From positions 40,217 to 104,216 of the forward strand of contig NZ_JACOGG010000015.1 of NCBI RefSeq assembly GCF_014284365.1: DNA of 64,000 bases. Reading direction: 5' to 3'. Both the position numbers and the translations under genes were made by a program. Below, one piece after another: positions 8,300 to 19,124 of this stretch (the first letter of the stretch is position 1; every line of letters starts with the position of its first letter). Below the pieces are notes generated by a model that made no database searches, was not told the DNA's origin, and was given only the letters and a program-made list of their open reading frames with translations. The stretch comes from Cognatundibacterium rugosum. Its GTDB lineage: Bacteria > Pseudomonadota > Gammaproteobacteria > Burkholderiales > Burkholderiaceae_D.

Positions 8300-9760
8300 T
8301 TAAGCGGTTCCGCCTACAGTCAGCCCCTCTATGCGCATACTAGGCTGACCCACGCCGACGGGCAGACTCTGCCCTTCTTTACCACACACGCCTATACCGG
8401 AGTCCAGTTGAAGATCATTACCTATCATGGAGACATGATTGAGCACTTCTGGTCCATTGCCAATCAGCGTTGCGCCTTTGACCGGATAGCTGATTTTTCC
8501 ATTCTCTATCATGTAGGCTTCACTGGCGGAAAATACAAATTTTCCATTCGTGATATCGACCTGGCCACCGCCAAAATTAACGGCATACAGCCCATTCTTA
8601 ACCGACGCCAGAATTTCTTCCGGATCCTTGTCACCAGCCAGCATGTAAGTATTGGTCATACGCGGCATAGGAAGATGCGCAAAAGATTCACGCCGTGCAT
8701 TACCGGTAATCTCCATCTTCATCAGACGTGCATTCATCGTATCCTGCATATAGCCTTTCAGGATACCGTCCTCAATCAGGACATTGCACTGAGTCGGATT
8801 ACCTTCGTCGTCGATATTCAACGAACCGCGCCGGTTCTGCATCGTACCATCGTCCACCACGGTGACGCCTTTGGCCGCTACCCGCTCTCCGATGCGACCG
8901 GAAAAGGTACTGGAACCTTTGCGGTTAAAATCACCTTCCAGGCCGTGTCCAACCGCTTCATGCAATAAAACGCCAGGCCAGCCAGGCCCCAATACGACTG
9001 TCATCGGCCCCGCCGGTGCCGGACGTGCATCCAGATTTACCAGTGCAGATTTGACCGCTTCGTCCGCAAATTTTTCCAGTAAAGCATCTGTAAAGTAAGC
9101 ATAGTCATAGCGGCCACCGCCGCCGCTGGAACCCATTTCACGCCGGCCATTCTGCTCGGCGATCACGGTTACCGATACCCGCACCAACGGCCGTACATCG
9201 GCGGCCATCACACCGTCACTGCGCGCCACCATCACGACATCGTATTCGCCAGACAGCGAAGCCATCACCTGCACAATGCGAGGGTCCTTAGCGCGCGCAA
9301 TACGCTCTACGCGCTCCAACAGGCGCACTTTCTGATTTGCATCCAAAGAATGTAAGGGGTCGTTCGGTAAATATAAATCGCGGCCGATCGCTTCAGCCAT
9401 GGTTTTAGCGACTTTCACTTTCCCGGTGCCCTGGCGCGCGATGGTACGGGTTGCGACTGCAGCCTCGGACAGGGCTTTCGCAGAAATTTCATCGGAATAG
9501 GCAAACGCTGTTTTATCGCCAGATACCGCGCGCACACCGACACCCTGATCGATAGAGAAACTGCCGGTCTTGACGATGCCCTCTTCCAGACTCCAGCCTT
9601 CGCTGCGGGTAAATTGGAAGTACAAATCTGCGTAATCAACACGATGCGTAAACATCGAGGCAAGCACCTGATTTAACTGATTGTCATCCAGACCAAAAGG
9701 AGTAAGCAACACATCACGGGCGATGGTTAAATGGCTAGGAGTCGATACGCTGGAAGTCAT
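8300..9760 (-). CDS. tldD: Metalloprotease TldD
   Basis: 486 residues, the usual length for TldD. The zinc motif [11 protein letters not shown] (HExxxH) lies in the middle, followed by [16 protein letters not shown] and the conserved C-terminal [20 protein letters not shown]. TldD forms a heterodimer with TldE/PmbA, whose gene is not in this window. The pair degrades unfolded peptides and processes microcin B17 and PQQ-type precursors. The gene is followed after 22 bp by the second bcsQ-like gene. Upstream is the nitrilase gene, a common Burkholderiales order (yhdP-nitrilase-tldD). Confidence 0.95.
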   Translation of the reverse strand: MTSSVSTPSHLTIARDVLLTPFGLDDNQLNQVLASMFTHRVDYADLYFQFTRSEGWSLEEGIVKTGSFSIDQGVGVRAVSGDKTAFAYSDEISAKALSEAAVATRTIARQGTGKVKVAKTMAEAIGRDLYLPNDPLHSLDANQKVRLLERVERIARAKDPRIVQVMASLSGEYDVVMVARSDGVMAADVRPLVRVSVTVIAEQNGRREMGSSGGGGRYDYAYFTDALLEKFADEAVKSALVNLDARPAPAGPMTVVLGPGWPGVLLHEAVGHGLEGDFNRKGSSTFSGRIGERVAAKGVTVVDDGTMQNRRGSLNIDDEGNPTQCNVLIEDGILKGYMQDTMNARLMKMEITGNARRESFAHLPMPRMTNTYMLAGDKDPEEILASVKNGLYAVNFGGGQVDITNGKFVFSASEAYMIENGKISYPVKGATLIGNGPEVLNHVSMIGNDLQLDSGIGVCGKEGQSLPVGVGQPSMRIEGLTVGGTA

Positions 9761-9923
9761 AGATTAAGGGCTCACGCATAAAAAAACGGTAATGCTGGCA
9801 TTGTAGTTCAGAAGCAGCCTGCATCACATATGGGACATCAATATTCTGTCTGACAGAGCGTTGCGCTTAGGGTTGTGAGCTTTTACGAACGAATTCGGAA
9901 CAGATTCGGAACTGACTTCAGGC

Positions 9924-10718
9924 TCAAATACGCCGATGATGCAAGGCCGGCAGGCTTTCACGTACTGATGCAATCAGTCCGGTATCAATTTCACCGGTTA
10001 CGATACCCTCTCCCTCTGGCAAGCAGGCCAGTACCTTGCCCCAAGGATCTATCAGCATGCTATGCCCCCAGGTGCGGCGGCCATTGCTATGCACCCCACC
10101 CTGGCCACAGGCCAGTAAATAACATTGATTCTCAACGGCTCTGGCACGCAACAGGATTTCCCAGTGAGCTTCGCCCGTTGTATATGTAAACGCAGCCGTC
10201 ACAATCAGCAGATTGCAATGTCCTAACGCACGAAACAATTCCGGGAAGCGCAGGTCATAACAGATTGCCAGTCCTATCCTGCCTAATTCAGAATCAAAAC
10301 TGACCACTTCATGACCCGCCGTGATGGTACGCGACTCTTCGTACGACTCACTGCCCTTCTGAAAACCGAACAGATGTATTTTGTCGTAACGCGCTTTCAA
10401 TGTGCCGTCCGGCCCATAGACTAAGGTCGTGTTCAGCACCTTATCTGCTTCAGCGGACTTCAAGGGTATGGTTCCACCTATCAGCCAGACACCGAGTTCG
10501 CTTGCGATTGCAGACAAAAAAGTCTGCATACGACCATTTCCCGGTTCTTCCGCAATCAATAATTTATCCGTATCCTGCTGCCCCATCAGGGGCCAGTATT
10601 CAGGCAACAATAATAGCTGCGCGCCTTCTGCAGCGGCCTGTCGTATCAGGCGCTCCGCTGTCGCCAGGTTGTCATTCAAGTCCGCAGACGAAATCATCTG
10701 TATCGCCGCCACCTTCAT
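9924..10718 (-). CDS. Carbon-nitrogen hydrolase (nitrilase superfamily, Nit1/omega-amidase-like)
   Basis: 264 residues from ATG 10718, with an alternative ATG one codon earlier. The Glu-Lys-Cys triad is visible in LLLPEYWP, RYDKIHLFGF and LAICYDLRFPEL. The family hydrolyses amide or nitrile C-N bonds; members of this subgroup (Nit1, YafV) often act on deaminated glutathione or omega-amides. The substrate here is inferred only from the subgroup. The start overlaps the yhdP stop behind GGAGAGG, so the two are translationally coupled. Confidence 0.85.
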   Translation of the reverse strand: MKVAAIQMISSADLNDNLATAERLIRQAAAEGAQLLLLPEYWPLMGQQDTDKLLIAEEPGNGRMQTFLSAIASELGVWLIGGTIPLKSAEADKVLNTTLVYGPDGTLKARYDKIHLFGFQKGSESYEESRTITAGHEVVSFDSELGRIGLAICYDLRFPELFRALGHCNLLIVTAAFTYTTGEAHWEILLRARAVENQCYLLACGQGGVHSNGRRTWGHSMLIDPWGKVLACLPEGEGIVTGEIDTGLIASVRESLPALHHRRI

Positions 10719-13700
10719 CATTCACCTCTCCCTGTTTTACTGGTTTCAGCGGAGGAAGCACTGTGACTCAGGCCGACCTCCAGTTTTTTGACGACAGGTT
10801 CAGTCCAGGAACCAGTCAGGCCATATTCAAAAGTAAACGCCTTGGCTAAAGGCTCACGTAAAAATAGCTGTGCCAAAAAAGTCCCCAACCCGATCACAGG
10901 ATTGACTGCCAGACCATACACAACGGAAGCAGCGCCGGCGTTCACGACCGGAATCACCACCACATGCAAATCCTGGGTCTCATGCACTATGTCTGCCTTA
11001 CCTGCCATCAGCACGGTCGCATTCAAACCGCGCATTTTCAGATTCTCGGTATGCGCCAGCCCTTTTTCGATCACAGCATGGCCGTTAATGCCATCAAAAG
11101 CAAAGCCCTCAGAAAACACATCGCGAAAATCCAGCGTCAACCGACGTGGCAAAGATTGCATACTCAATACGCCTAATAATTTCGCTGCGCCCGGATCAAC
11201 TTTTAAAAACTGACCTGCAGCCAGGTCGAGCTGCATTTTTCCTGACATGGACGGCAAATCCATCGCAAACGGCAGCCCATTCCAGCGCAGATTGCCTTCA
11301 ATTTTCCCTTTACCGCCCTGCAATACGTTGGCAAAACCCAGGCGGTTCAGCAATTGCCCCGCATGCTGAATGTCCAGTACATATTCGAGCTGGGTCTGAC
11401 CGGCATCGGCCTGTTGCAACCATTTTCCCGAGGCTTTTAATTCTGCATCCGGATTTTTCAAATTAATTTTACGCAGTTGCCACTCGCTGCGGCCATTCAC
11501 CAACTGATTACTGGCCTGTAATTCCAGCCTGCCCATTTTTTTATTCACCAGTTCAAGCTGATCTACCACAATATCAAGGCCAGGTAACTGTGTCTGCATT
11601 TTTTTTCCATCTAACAGCTCAGTCACTTCTTTCGCAGCAGAGGCCGGAATTTTCAGGTAATCGAAGCGGCCAGTGATGACGGAATTCGCTTGCGTCAGTG
11701 CAGCCTCGTTCCAGCTCAAAGTCCCGGCCATCTGAGCAGACTTCATACCCGCTTTCCAGTTCCCCTTCTGTTGCGTGAGTGCCAGTTGCATATCGTCAAA
11801 CTGTTTCCCCATCACGTGCAAATGTCCTGCCCGCAATTGTAGCGAGGCGGGGTAAAAATACGATTCCAGCCCAGTGTCCGTCACTGCAGCGCTCGCAGCA
11901 GATTTCGCTGACATGTTGTCCAGCCACTGCGACCACTCATCCATATTTAATTTCGGGAGCTGAATTTGCCAAGCCATCCCTTGTTCGGAATCCGGTGCAG
12001 GCTGACCTATGCCGATGCCACCACGCGCGACACGCCATCCCTTATCGTTGTCGCGCTGTTTTTGTCGCAGAAAGCGCGCCTGCGCCAACGTCCCCAACTG
12101 CAGCTTTAATTCATCACGTAACTGGTTACTCTCATTACCAGCCAGCGGCGTTAGCTCGACTTTCAATGGCAAGATCTCAGTAGCTGCCTTACGCAAAGGT
12201 TCTGGAAAATGTAAGGCCATTCCTTGCAAACTTGATTCCACCACGATCTCTGGCAACTGCTTTTTGACATTCACTGCCGCAGTGTAACGACTGGAGCCAG
12301 ACAAACGTCCATCCATGATCCTGCGGTGCTCAGGCGGCAGATAACTGATCAGGCCTTGCGCACTGGCTGTACCGTCGAGTCGTATACGTATCGCATTGTC
12401 TTTTTGGCTGCCACCGCTGATCACCAGCGGGCCGCCCAGAGCAATCGCTTTCAGTGACGGTATGGTCAGTCCGGTTTCATTGAATTCCAGTTTGCCATTC
12501 GCCGCGCTGACCTGTGGAATTCCTGGTTGCAACATGACATCGTTATTTTGAAATTGCAGAATACCATTCACCTTAGCATCAATCAGATGCAACAAAGGCA
12601 GCTGCAATTTCAGATTCAATGAAGACAAGCCGCTAGCCTTGGTCTCATCTAAAAAATGACCTAGCCAGCCCTGCACAGGGCTGGCAGCGACGTAGCCCAG
12701 CATTTGCTGCAACAGACCGGATGCCGTTCCGTCAATTTGCAACACTGCACCATGCGTCATCAGATCAGGAATGATGGCTTTCACTTTTTTCAGGTCAACT
12801 CCGAGCGTCTTGGCTGTGTCGCCGGAAATTTCCATCCGTGCTCGGTCAAACACAAAGCTGCCACGGATTTGCTCAATCACAGGCCAGAGAGCCTGCTTCG
12901 ATGTGTCGCTCAGTTGTCCAGCGGTGAAATCCAGTTTGGCGCCACTCAGACTGCCTTTAACCCTGAACTCGCCGGCCTGCGCGGCCCTGCTATCATTCGC
13001 TGCAAACGGAAAGTGAGATAAGTCCCCTCTCACCTTGACCTGTACCTCATCTGCATAACCATCCAATAACGAATGGGTAAGCCAGTAGCGCAAATCCTGC
13101 GGCGCGCTGGCGGGTATATATTTATCGATGGTTTTCAAATCAAAACGGTCGATACGGCCACTCAAATCCAAATTCCCCGCCGGATTATCGGTATCCGCAC
13201 GCAAGGACACGGTATGCCTGCCACTGAAGCTGGCACGCATATTTCCTTGCTCTGCATCGAACTTTTGCAGCTGAACTGTGAGCAGATCATCGTTGGCGAT
13301 CTTCCAGTTGGCGTGCACAAACAAACGGTCAAAATACAGGGAAGGATCGACAAAATAACTGGCGGTATGTAGGGCTAAGGCTGTTGAGTTCAGTACCAGC
13401 TTGCCGTTTTTTTCATTGGCTTCAATACTGCCCGACAGATTATCAAAGCCTGGAATCGCGGGCACGGCTGCCGTTGCTGGCCGCTTGCCACGCTTAGCCT
13501 GAGCGGCTCTGGCGGGTTGCGCGCGCAGAGACAGATTCTCAAATTGCCCCTGCACCTGATAACTAAGGATTTCCGGATAACTGCCCCGCCATTGAGCGCG
13601 CAGGTTCTTCAGTACACCTTTCGGCGCAAAATCATTCAGCATTTGGCGCTGCCCTGCCGGCAAGGGTAAATGTTCTGCGAACTGAACCAGAGTCTGCAAA

Positions 13701-14908
13701 TCCAGCATAGGCGAGGACAGTTCAACCTGCTCAGACTGACCATCGCTGCCAGGTGTAAAACTTTCCCGGATTGAAGTAGGTGGCAAACGCAGCCCGTCGC
13801 GGGCAGTCATGCTAAAGTCAGTCAGCGCCAGCGTATGACCAGCAGGACCAAACACCGAGGGCAAATATTTCCGGGCGAAGGAAATTTTTTCACTTGCCGT
13901 GATGCGTCCGCGAATTTCCTGCATATCCAGCGCAGGCAGATCTTTCGCAAATTTTCCCTGCACCTGCCTGAGTAAGACATCCAGTGTCAGGTCAGCCATC
14001 CTGCCTGCATCCAGCTGCATCCAGGCACGCAGCGTACCTTTTCCTTGCTGCAACTGGCTATTCAATGGCAGATAGGCCTGTAAGGCAGGCAAGTCAGCCT
14101 GACTCAGAAACGCATAAATTTCACCCGACCAGACTGAACGATTCAGCAAGGTCTTAGCAAATGAGGCATGGCGCAAATTACCGCGGACATCCAGAGGCTG
14201 CGCCAATCCCTCGTTCATTTGCGCCAGCAAGGAGAATTGGTGCTGCTGCCAGTGATTATTCAAATCGAAATTGACGCCAGACAGATTGGCCCCAGGTGTT
14301 CCCCGCGTCTGGTCCCGCCAATGCAGCTTACCACCCCGTATCCGTATCTGCTGCTGAGCCAACACCCAGTCCAGGCCCTTGCCATCCCCTTGACGTTGGG
14401 TATCGAGCAAAAAACCTCCTATGTAAAGCTGACCACGCTCATCTCTTTGTATCGTCAACTCTGGCGCCACCAATTCGATGCGACGGAAACGCAGCTCAGC
14501 CAGCGGTAAACTCCACCACGACAAGGTCGTGCGCACCTCTGGCAAGGCCAGCGCGAGCTGCCCATGCTGATCAAACAGTTGCACCTGATGTAGCGCGAAC
14601 TGGGGATGCAAGCCTTGCCAGCTGGCTTCCAGTGAGGCAATTTTTACCGGGCGCCCGATAGACGCGGTCAGCGCTGTTTCAACTTCAGTCTGGTAGCTAC
14701 CTACCTGTGGCAGCAACACATAGCGCAACACCAGCACCAGCAGTGAAAACACAAAATACAACCCCAGCAGCCCCCAACACACAGCGCGCAAGCCACATCC
14801 CCCCGCTCGCCACAAACGGCGACAGGGTAAGGCAACCAGCATCCTCAGGGAAGACAGCAAGTGGCGGCTACGACGGGTCGGTGCAGGTGAAGCAGATTCT
14901 TTTGTCAT
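10718..14908 (-). CDS. yhdP: AsmA-like inter-membrane lipid transport protein YhdP (DUF3971)
   Basis: 1396 residues, close to the ~1300-1400 expected. A cytoplasmic Arg-rich head and a single membrane helix (about residues 45-70) precede a long periplasmic beta-rich body. The opening VGSYQTEVETALTASIGRPV and the C-terminal segment NAGAASVVYGLAVNPVIGLG are typical of the TIGR02099/YhdP family. With TamB and YdbH, YhdP forms a groove that carries phospholipids from inner to outer membrane. It is the first gene of the yhdP-nitrilase unit and is divergent from glnE across 229 bp. Confidence 0.92.
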   Translation of the reverse strand: MTKESASPAPTRRSRHLLSSLRMLVALPCRRLWRAGGCGLRAVCWGLLGLYFVFSLLVLVLRYVLLPQVGSYQTEVETALTASIGRPVKIASLEASWQGLHPQFALHQVQLFDQHGQLALALPEVRTTLSWWSLPLAELRFRRIELVAPELTIQRDERGQLYIGGFLLDTQRQGDGKGLDWVLAQQQIRIRGGKLHWRDQTRGTPGANLSGVNFDLNNHWQQHQFSLLAQMNEGLAQPLDVRGNLRHASFAKTLLNRSVWSGEIYAFLSQADLPALQAYLPLNSQLQQGKGTLRAWMQLDAGRMADLTLDVLLRQVQGKFAKDLPALDMQEIRGRITASEKISFARKYLPSVFGPAGHTLALTDFSMTARDGLRLPPTSIRESFTPGSDGQSEQVELSSPMLDLQTLVQFAEHLPLPAGQRQMLNDFAPKGVLKNLRAQWRGSYPEILSYQVQGQFENLSLRAQPARAAQAKRGKRPATAAVPAIPGFDNLSGSIEANEKNGKLVLNSTALALHTASYFVDPSLYFDRLFVHANWKIANDDLLTVQLQKFDAEQGNMRASFSGRHTVSLRADTDNPAGNLDLSGRIDRFDLKTIDKYIPASAPQDLRYWLTHSLLDGYADEVQVKVRGDLSHFPFAANDSRAAQAGEFRVKGSLSGAKLDFTAGQLSDTSKQALWPVIEQIRGSFVFDRARMEISGDTAKTLGVDLKKVKAIIPDLMTHGAVLQIDGTASGLLQQMLGYVAASPVQGWLGHFLDETKASGLSSLNLKLQLPLLHLIDAKVNGILQFQNNDVMLQPGIPQVSAANGKLEFNETGLTIPSLKAIALGGPLVISGGSQKDNAIRIRLDGTASAQGLISYLPPEHRRIMDGRLSGSSRYTAAVNVKKQLPEIVVESSLQGMALHFPEPLRKAATEILPLKVELTPLAGNESNQLRDELKLQLGTLAQARFLRQKQRDNDKGWRVARGGIGIGQPAPDSEQGMAWQIQLPKLNMDEWSQWLDNMSAKSAASAAVTDTGLESYFYPASLQLRAGHLHVMGKQFDDMQLALTQQKGNWKAGMKSAQMAGTLSWNEAALTQANSVITGRFDYLKIPASAAKEVTELLDGKKMQTQLPGLDIVVDQLELVNKKMGRLELQASNQLVNGRSEWQLRKINLKNPDAELKASGKWLQQADAGQTQLEYVLDIQHAGQLLNRLGFANVLQGGKGKIEGNLRWNGLPFAMDLPSMSGKMQLDLAAGQFLKVDPGAAKLLGVLSMQSLPRRLTLDFRDVFSEGFAFDGINGHAVIEKGLAHTENLKMRGLNATVLMAGKADIVHETQDLHVVVIPVVNAGAASVVYGLAVNPVIGLGTFLAQLFLREPLAKAFTFEYGLTGSWTEPVVKKLEVGLSHSASSAETSKTGRGE

Positions 14909-15137
14909 TCAAGACATTCACTTCTTTGCACTGCGGTGTCAGACCTGCAACCCGGCACATGGTTATTCAAACTACGTCTCATGCTTTTCATTGATTAAGT
15001 ATCGAATCAGGACGATCCCGGATTCCTCAGCGAACATCGCGAGTACGGTTCTGCAAGCGCGCAAAATCACTTACAATCAGAACCTATCCTCTTCCCAGCA
15101 GCTATACCGCTGACCGACAATCCATCCAGTCTCCCTT

Positions 15138-17864
15138 ATGAGCCATACGGAAAATTTCCAAACCACCGCCGCAGAACTGTCCCGTTTTTTACAACGTTGG
15201 TTGCAGGGGACGCCAGAACGAAGCGCACAACTGCAGGAAATAAGCAGATTATCCTTTAGCAAAGCGGATTTTGCGCAGATTTTACAAAAAGAAATTTCAT
15301 CCGGTGCCAGTTTGAACAAGGCAATGCGACGTTTGCGCAACCTTGTCCTCGCTACACTGATCGAGCGCGATCTGAACGGACAGGCTGACATGCATGAAGT
15401 GGTCACCACAATCAGCGAGTTTGCCGACTTTGTAGTGGCGCAACACTTAACCGCACTCGATCAGGAAATGCGTGCGCTGTATGGCGTCCCGGTCGGAGAA
15501 GAAAGTGGCGCAGAACAATCCCTGATTGTGCTCGGTATGGGCAAACTGGGCGGTTACGAACTGAATGTCTCCTCAGATATCGATCTGATTTTCTGCTACG
15601 CCGAAGATGGCGAGACACGCTGTCATGAGGCAGCGCAGCGCAGCTTGTCTAACCATGAATATTTCAGCCGCTTAGGAAAAAAACTGATCGCAGCCATTTC
15701 TGAAGTGACCGAAGACGGCTATAGCTTCCGGGTCGATATGGCATTGCGCCCCAATGGAAACTCCGGCCCGCTGGTCGCCAGCTTCGGTATGCTGGAAGAA
15801 TATTTCATGGTCCAAGGACGCGAATGGGAACGCTACGCCTGGGTCAAAGCCAGGGCAATGAGTGGTCAGGCTGAGGATTTGCTGCAACTTGAAAAAATCA
15901 TCCGTCCTTTTGTGTATCGGCGCTATCTGGATTTTGGCGCCATCGATTCGCTGCGTTCTATGCATGCGCAGATCCGTGCCGAAGTGGTGCGTCAGGAGAC
16001 ACGGCACCCTGAGCGCAGTAACAATGTCAAACTGGGACGCGGCGGTATACGCGAGGTGGAATTTTTAGCGCAGGTCTTTCAACTCATACGCGGTGGGCGC
16101 GATGCCAGTCTGCGTGACCGCTCTACCCGCAACACGCTGGCTATTTTGAGCGAAAAAAATATTCTGGATGCCGACATCGTCACACAGTTACAGCAATCGT
16201 ATGTATTCCTGAGAAATCTGGAGCACAGACTGCAGTATCTGGATGATGCGCAAACCCATACCTTTCCTTCCAAAGAAGAAGACCAGCTACGCATTGCCAA
16301 CATGATGGGCTACCCGCAAGTAGCGCCGCTACTGGATGCCTTGCAAGTCCACCGGCAGTTTGTCGCAACGCAGTTTGATACCATCTTCAAAGATAAGGCA
16401 GATGATGCAGCAGAAGCCGGTGAGGCGCAGCTGATCGCCAGCCTGAACAGCAGCGAGGATGAAGACTTGCTCATTTCCCAGTTCACCGACGCGGGTTTCC
16501 ATGATGCGCAAGAAGCGGCACGCCGTCTGAATGCACACTGGCATTCAGGCCGTATCCAGGCTCTCAGCGAAGCCAGTCGCCAGAAGTTGCTGGCCTTGTT
16601 TAATCAGGCCATGCGCCTGACCGGGACACAGGCACAAAATCAACTCAGTTGCTGGCATCGTTTTCTCGACTTTATGGAGGCGATCGCACGCCGCTCGGCT
16701 TACCTTTCACTGCTGACCGAATACCCGGATGCGCTGGCGCGTGTCATTCGCATGATGGACGCCAGTGATTGGGCTGCCAAGTTCCTGACCCGACATCCTT
16801 TGCTGTTAGATGAGTTACTGGATGAGTCAGCCTTGCAGGCACGCCCCGACTGGTCACAATTTTCACAAGAGCTGGAAAAAGAACTACTCGCACATCGCGA
16901 TGACACGGAGCGGCAATTAGAAACTTTGCGCGAGATGCATCATGCCATGCAATTCCGTCTGCTGGCCCAGGATCTGGAAGGGCAAGTCACGGTCGAGCAT
17001 CTGGCCGACGACTTGTCCCAACTGGCTGATTTAATGGTCGCGGCAACGATAAACGCTGTCTGGCAGACGATTGCAACACGTCATCGTGAAAAGCCACAGT
17101 TCGCAGTGATCGCCTACGGAAAACTGGGTGGCAAGGAACTGGGCTATGCTTCTGATCTGGATCTGATCTTTTTGTACGATGATGAAGAACAGGATGCGCC
17201 AGCGAATTATGCGAAACTGGCCCAGCGCTTCATTACCTGGATGACCAGCCATACGCCGGCAGGTATTTTGTTTGATATCGACATTGCCTTACGTCCGGAT
17301 GGTGCCAGTGGTTTACTTGTTTCATCAATACAGTCATTTGCCCGCTATCAGGAAAAATCAGCCTGGTTATGGGAACATCAGGCGCTCACACGTGCGCGCT
17401 ACTGTGCAGGTGACGCGCATATAGGCCAGCAATTTGATGCGATTCGTCATCAGGTGTTGTGTCAATCGCGGGATGAAGCCAGCTTACGTCACGAAGTACT
17501 GCAAATGCGCAAAAAAATGCGCGATGCGCATCCTAGCCGTAGTGAGCTGTTCGATCTCAAACATGATGCGGGCGGCATGATAGACCTGGAGTTCATGGTG
17601 CAGTATCTGGTGCTGTGTCATGCGCATCAGTATCCCGAACTGAGTGCCAACATTGGCAATATCGCCTTGTTGAAACGTTGCGGCGAACTGGGTCTGATTC
17701 CGGATGAGCTGGCACAACGCAGTGCGTCAGCGTATCGCAGCCTGCGCAAATTGCAACATACCATACGGCTGCAGGGCGAAGACCGGGCTAGGGTCGCGTT
17801 CGACAAAGTCAGCCAGGAAGTCACTTCCAGTCAACAGCTATGGAAGACCTTATTTTCTGAGTAA
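15138..17864 (+). CDS. glnE: Bifunctional glutamine synthetase adenylyltransferase/adenylyl-removing enzyme
   Basis: 908 residues. Two nucleotidyltransferase cores are visible: GMGKLGGYELNVSSDIDLIF in the N-terminal (deadenylylating) half and YGKLGGKELGYASDLDLIFL in the C-terminal (adenylylating) half. Each is followed by its regulatory helical domain. GlnE attaches AMP to or removes it from glutamine synthetase in response to PII and glutamine, setting nitrogen assimilation. It starts at ATG 15138, divergent from yhdP, and ends before a strong hairpin at 17889-17925. Confidence 0.95.
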   Translation: MSHTENFQTTAAELSRFLQRWLQGTPERSAQLQEISRLSFSKADFAQILQKEISSGASLNKAMRRLRNLVLATLIERDLNGQADMHEVVTTISEFADFVVAQHLTALDQEMRALYGVPVGEESGAEQSLIVLGMGKLGGYELNVSSDIDLIFCYAEDGETRCHEAAQRSLSNHEYFSRLGKKLIAAISEVTEDGYSFRVDMALRPNGNSGPLVASFGMLEEYFMVQGREWERYAWVKARAMSGQAEDLLQLEKIIRPFVYRRYLDFGAIDSLRSMHAQIRAEVVRQETRHPERSNNVKLGRGGIREVEFLAQVFQLIRGGRDASLRDRSTRNTLAILSEKNILDADIVTQLQQSYVFLRNLEHRLQYLDDAQTHTFPSKEEDQLRIANMMGYPQVAPLLDALQVHRQFVATQFDTIFKDKADDAAEAGEAQLIASLNSSEDEDLLISQFTDAGFHDAQEAARRLNAHWHSGRIQALSEASRQKLLALFNQAMRLTGTQAQNQLSCWHRFLDFMEAIARRSAYLSLLTEYPDALARVIRMMDASDWAAKFLTRHPLLLDELLDESALQARPDWSQFSQELEKELLAHRDDTERQLETLREMHHAMQFRLLAQDLEGQVTVEHLADDLSQLADLMVAATINAVWQTIATRHREKPQFAVIAYGKLGGKELGYASDLDLIFLYDDEEQDAPANYAKLAQRFITWMTSHTPAGILFDIDIALRPDGASGLLVSSIQSFARYQEKSAWLWEHQALTRARYCAGDAHIGQQFDAIRHQVLCQSRDEASLRHEVLQMRKKMRDAHPSRSELFDLKHDAGGMIDLEFMVQYLVLCHAHQYPELSANIGNIALLKRCGELGLIPDELAQRSASAYRSLRKLQHTIRLQGEDRARVAFDKVSQEVTSSQQLWKTLFSE

Positions 17865-17888
17865 AGTGAGCGGTAGAACAAGACCATG

Positions 17889-17925
17889 AAAAAAGCCGGC
17901 TGCGCAACGCAAACCGGCTTTTTAA
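17889..17925. terminator. Bidirectional terminator between glnE and pbpG
   Basis: AAAAAGCCGG and CCGGCTTTTT form a stem around a 14-nt loop, with an A-tract on one side and a T-tract on the other. It can stop glnE (plus) and pbpG (minus), which converge here. Confidence 0.85.
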
Positions 17926-17945
17926 TTATGAAGACAAGATGGCTG

Positions 17946-18965
17946 TCAGGCTTGTGGCTTATTTGACTCCAGCCATTTTTTGATGCGACCGGCATCTGCC
18001 AGGCGTGAATACTTCCCTTTAGAATCCAGGAACACCATCACAATCGCACGCCCTTCTATCATTGCCTGCATCACCAGACAACGCCCAGCTTCGGCAATAT
18101 AACCAGTTTTTTGCAGACCAATTTCCCAGGAAGGATTCGCTACCAGTTTATTCGATGTACCGTATTCCAGCGGACGCCCACCCGGATTGACTATATATTT
18201 CGAATCCGTTGAGTATTCGCGGATCACGGGATGCTGATAAGCCGCATTGACCAGCTTGACCAAATCACGTGCGCTGGCGCGATTCTGGCTGGACAAACCA
18301 CTGGAATCGACATAATGGGTGTCACTCATACCCAATTGTCTTGCCTTGGCATTCATGGCAGCCACGAATGCGGACAAGCCCCCCGGATAACTCCGGCCCA
18401 GCGCAGATGCCGCGCGGTTTTCCGAGCTCATCAACGCGATATGCAACATATCCGCACGGGTGAGTTTAGCGCCGATTTTCAAGCGCGAACCGGTACCTTT
18501 TTCCTTGTCGATGTCTTCGGTGGTGACTTCAATCAGTTCATTCAAATCCTGATGCGCCTCCACCACCACCAAACTGGTCATCAGCTTGGTAATAGATGCT
18601 ATCGGCAAAGACACATCCGAATTTTTTTCAAACAGCACTTTGGAACTGGCCTGATCCACGACATACGCCACATTCGACTGCAGGGACAAAGGATCCGCAT
18701 GTTTTAAACCAACGGTATCGCCTACGCTGGGTTTTTCCGCAACCACGGGGGCGAGTGCCACGTGCTCAGTCACCAGCTTGCGTTTGCCATTCACCAGCAC
18801 ATAACGTTTCACTACTTTGGTATTCGCAGCGATCTTCGCAGATTTTTTGTGTACCACGTGTTTTTTCGCATGACGATGGCGGGATTCCGTCGCCTGCACA
18901 GAGAGCGCAACTGCAGGAAGAATGGCAGCAAGGCTCAGAATAATTGCTTTACGGGCAAATTTCAC
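17946..18965 (-). CDS. pbpG: D-alanyl-D-alanine endopeptidase (PBP7-type, peptidase S11)
   Basis: 339 residues. The signal peptide is MKFARKAIILSLAAILPAVA, and a basic, low-complexity linker (residues ~30-75) follows. The three penicillin-binding motifs are present: SITK (SxxK), SEN (SxN) and KTG. PbpG cleaves D-Ala-meso-DAP cross-links in periplasmic peptidoglycan. The Lys/His-rich linker before the catalytic domain is typical of betaproteobacterial members. The gene is transcribed alone towards the shared terminator. Confidence 0.9.
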   Translation of the reverse strand: MKFARKAIILSLAAILPAVALSVQATESRHRHAKKHVVHKKSAKIAANTKVVKRYVLVNGKRKLVTEHVALAPVVAEKPSVGDTVGLKHADPLSLQSNVAYVVDQASSKVLFEKNSDVSLPIASITKLMTSLVVVEAHQDLNELIEVTTEDIDKEKGTGSRLKIGAKLTRADMLHIALMSSENRAASALGRSYPGGLSAFVAAMNAKARQLGMSDTHYVDSSGLSSQNRASARDLVKLVNAAYQHPVIREYSTDSKYIVNPGGRPLEYGTSNKLVANPSWEIGLQKTGYIAEAGRCLVMQAMIEGRAIVMVFLDSKGKYSRLADAGRIKKWLESNKPQA

Positions 18966-19124
18966 TATCTACAACTCCTACATAAAATATGCCAAAAAAT
19001 TTAGTGCAGTGTAGCAAATCCCAAAAAAATCGCAAGATAATTAAAGACTTAGCGGTTCCAATTGAAGTTTACTCTTATTTAATTTCACCTTGTCCCTATG
19101 CAGGCCGCAATGAATAATAAAATG

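Noticed and set aside
8060..8968. 302-residue plus-strand open frame over tldD and bcsQ-like gene
   Set aside because: It crosses the boundary of two real genes on the other strand and matches nothing known.
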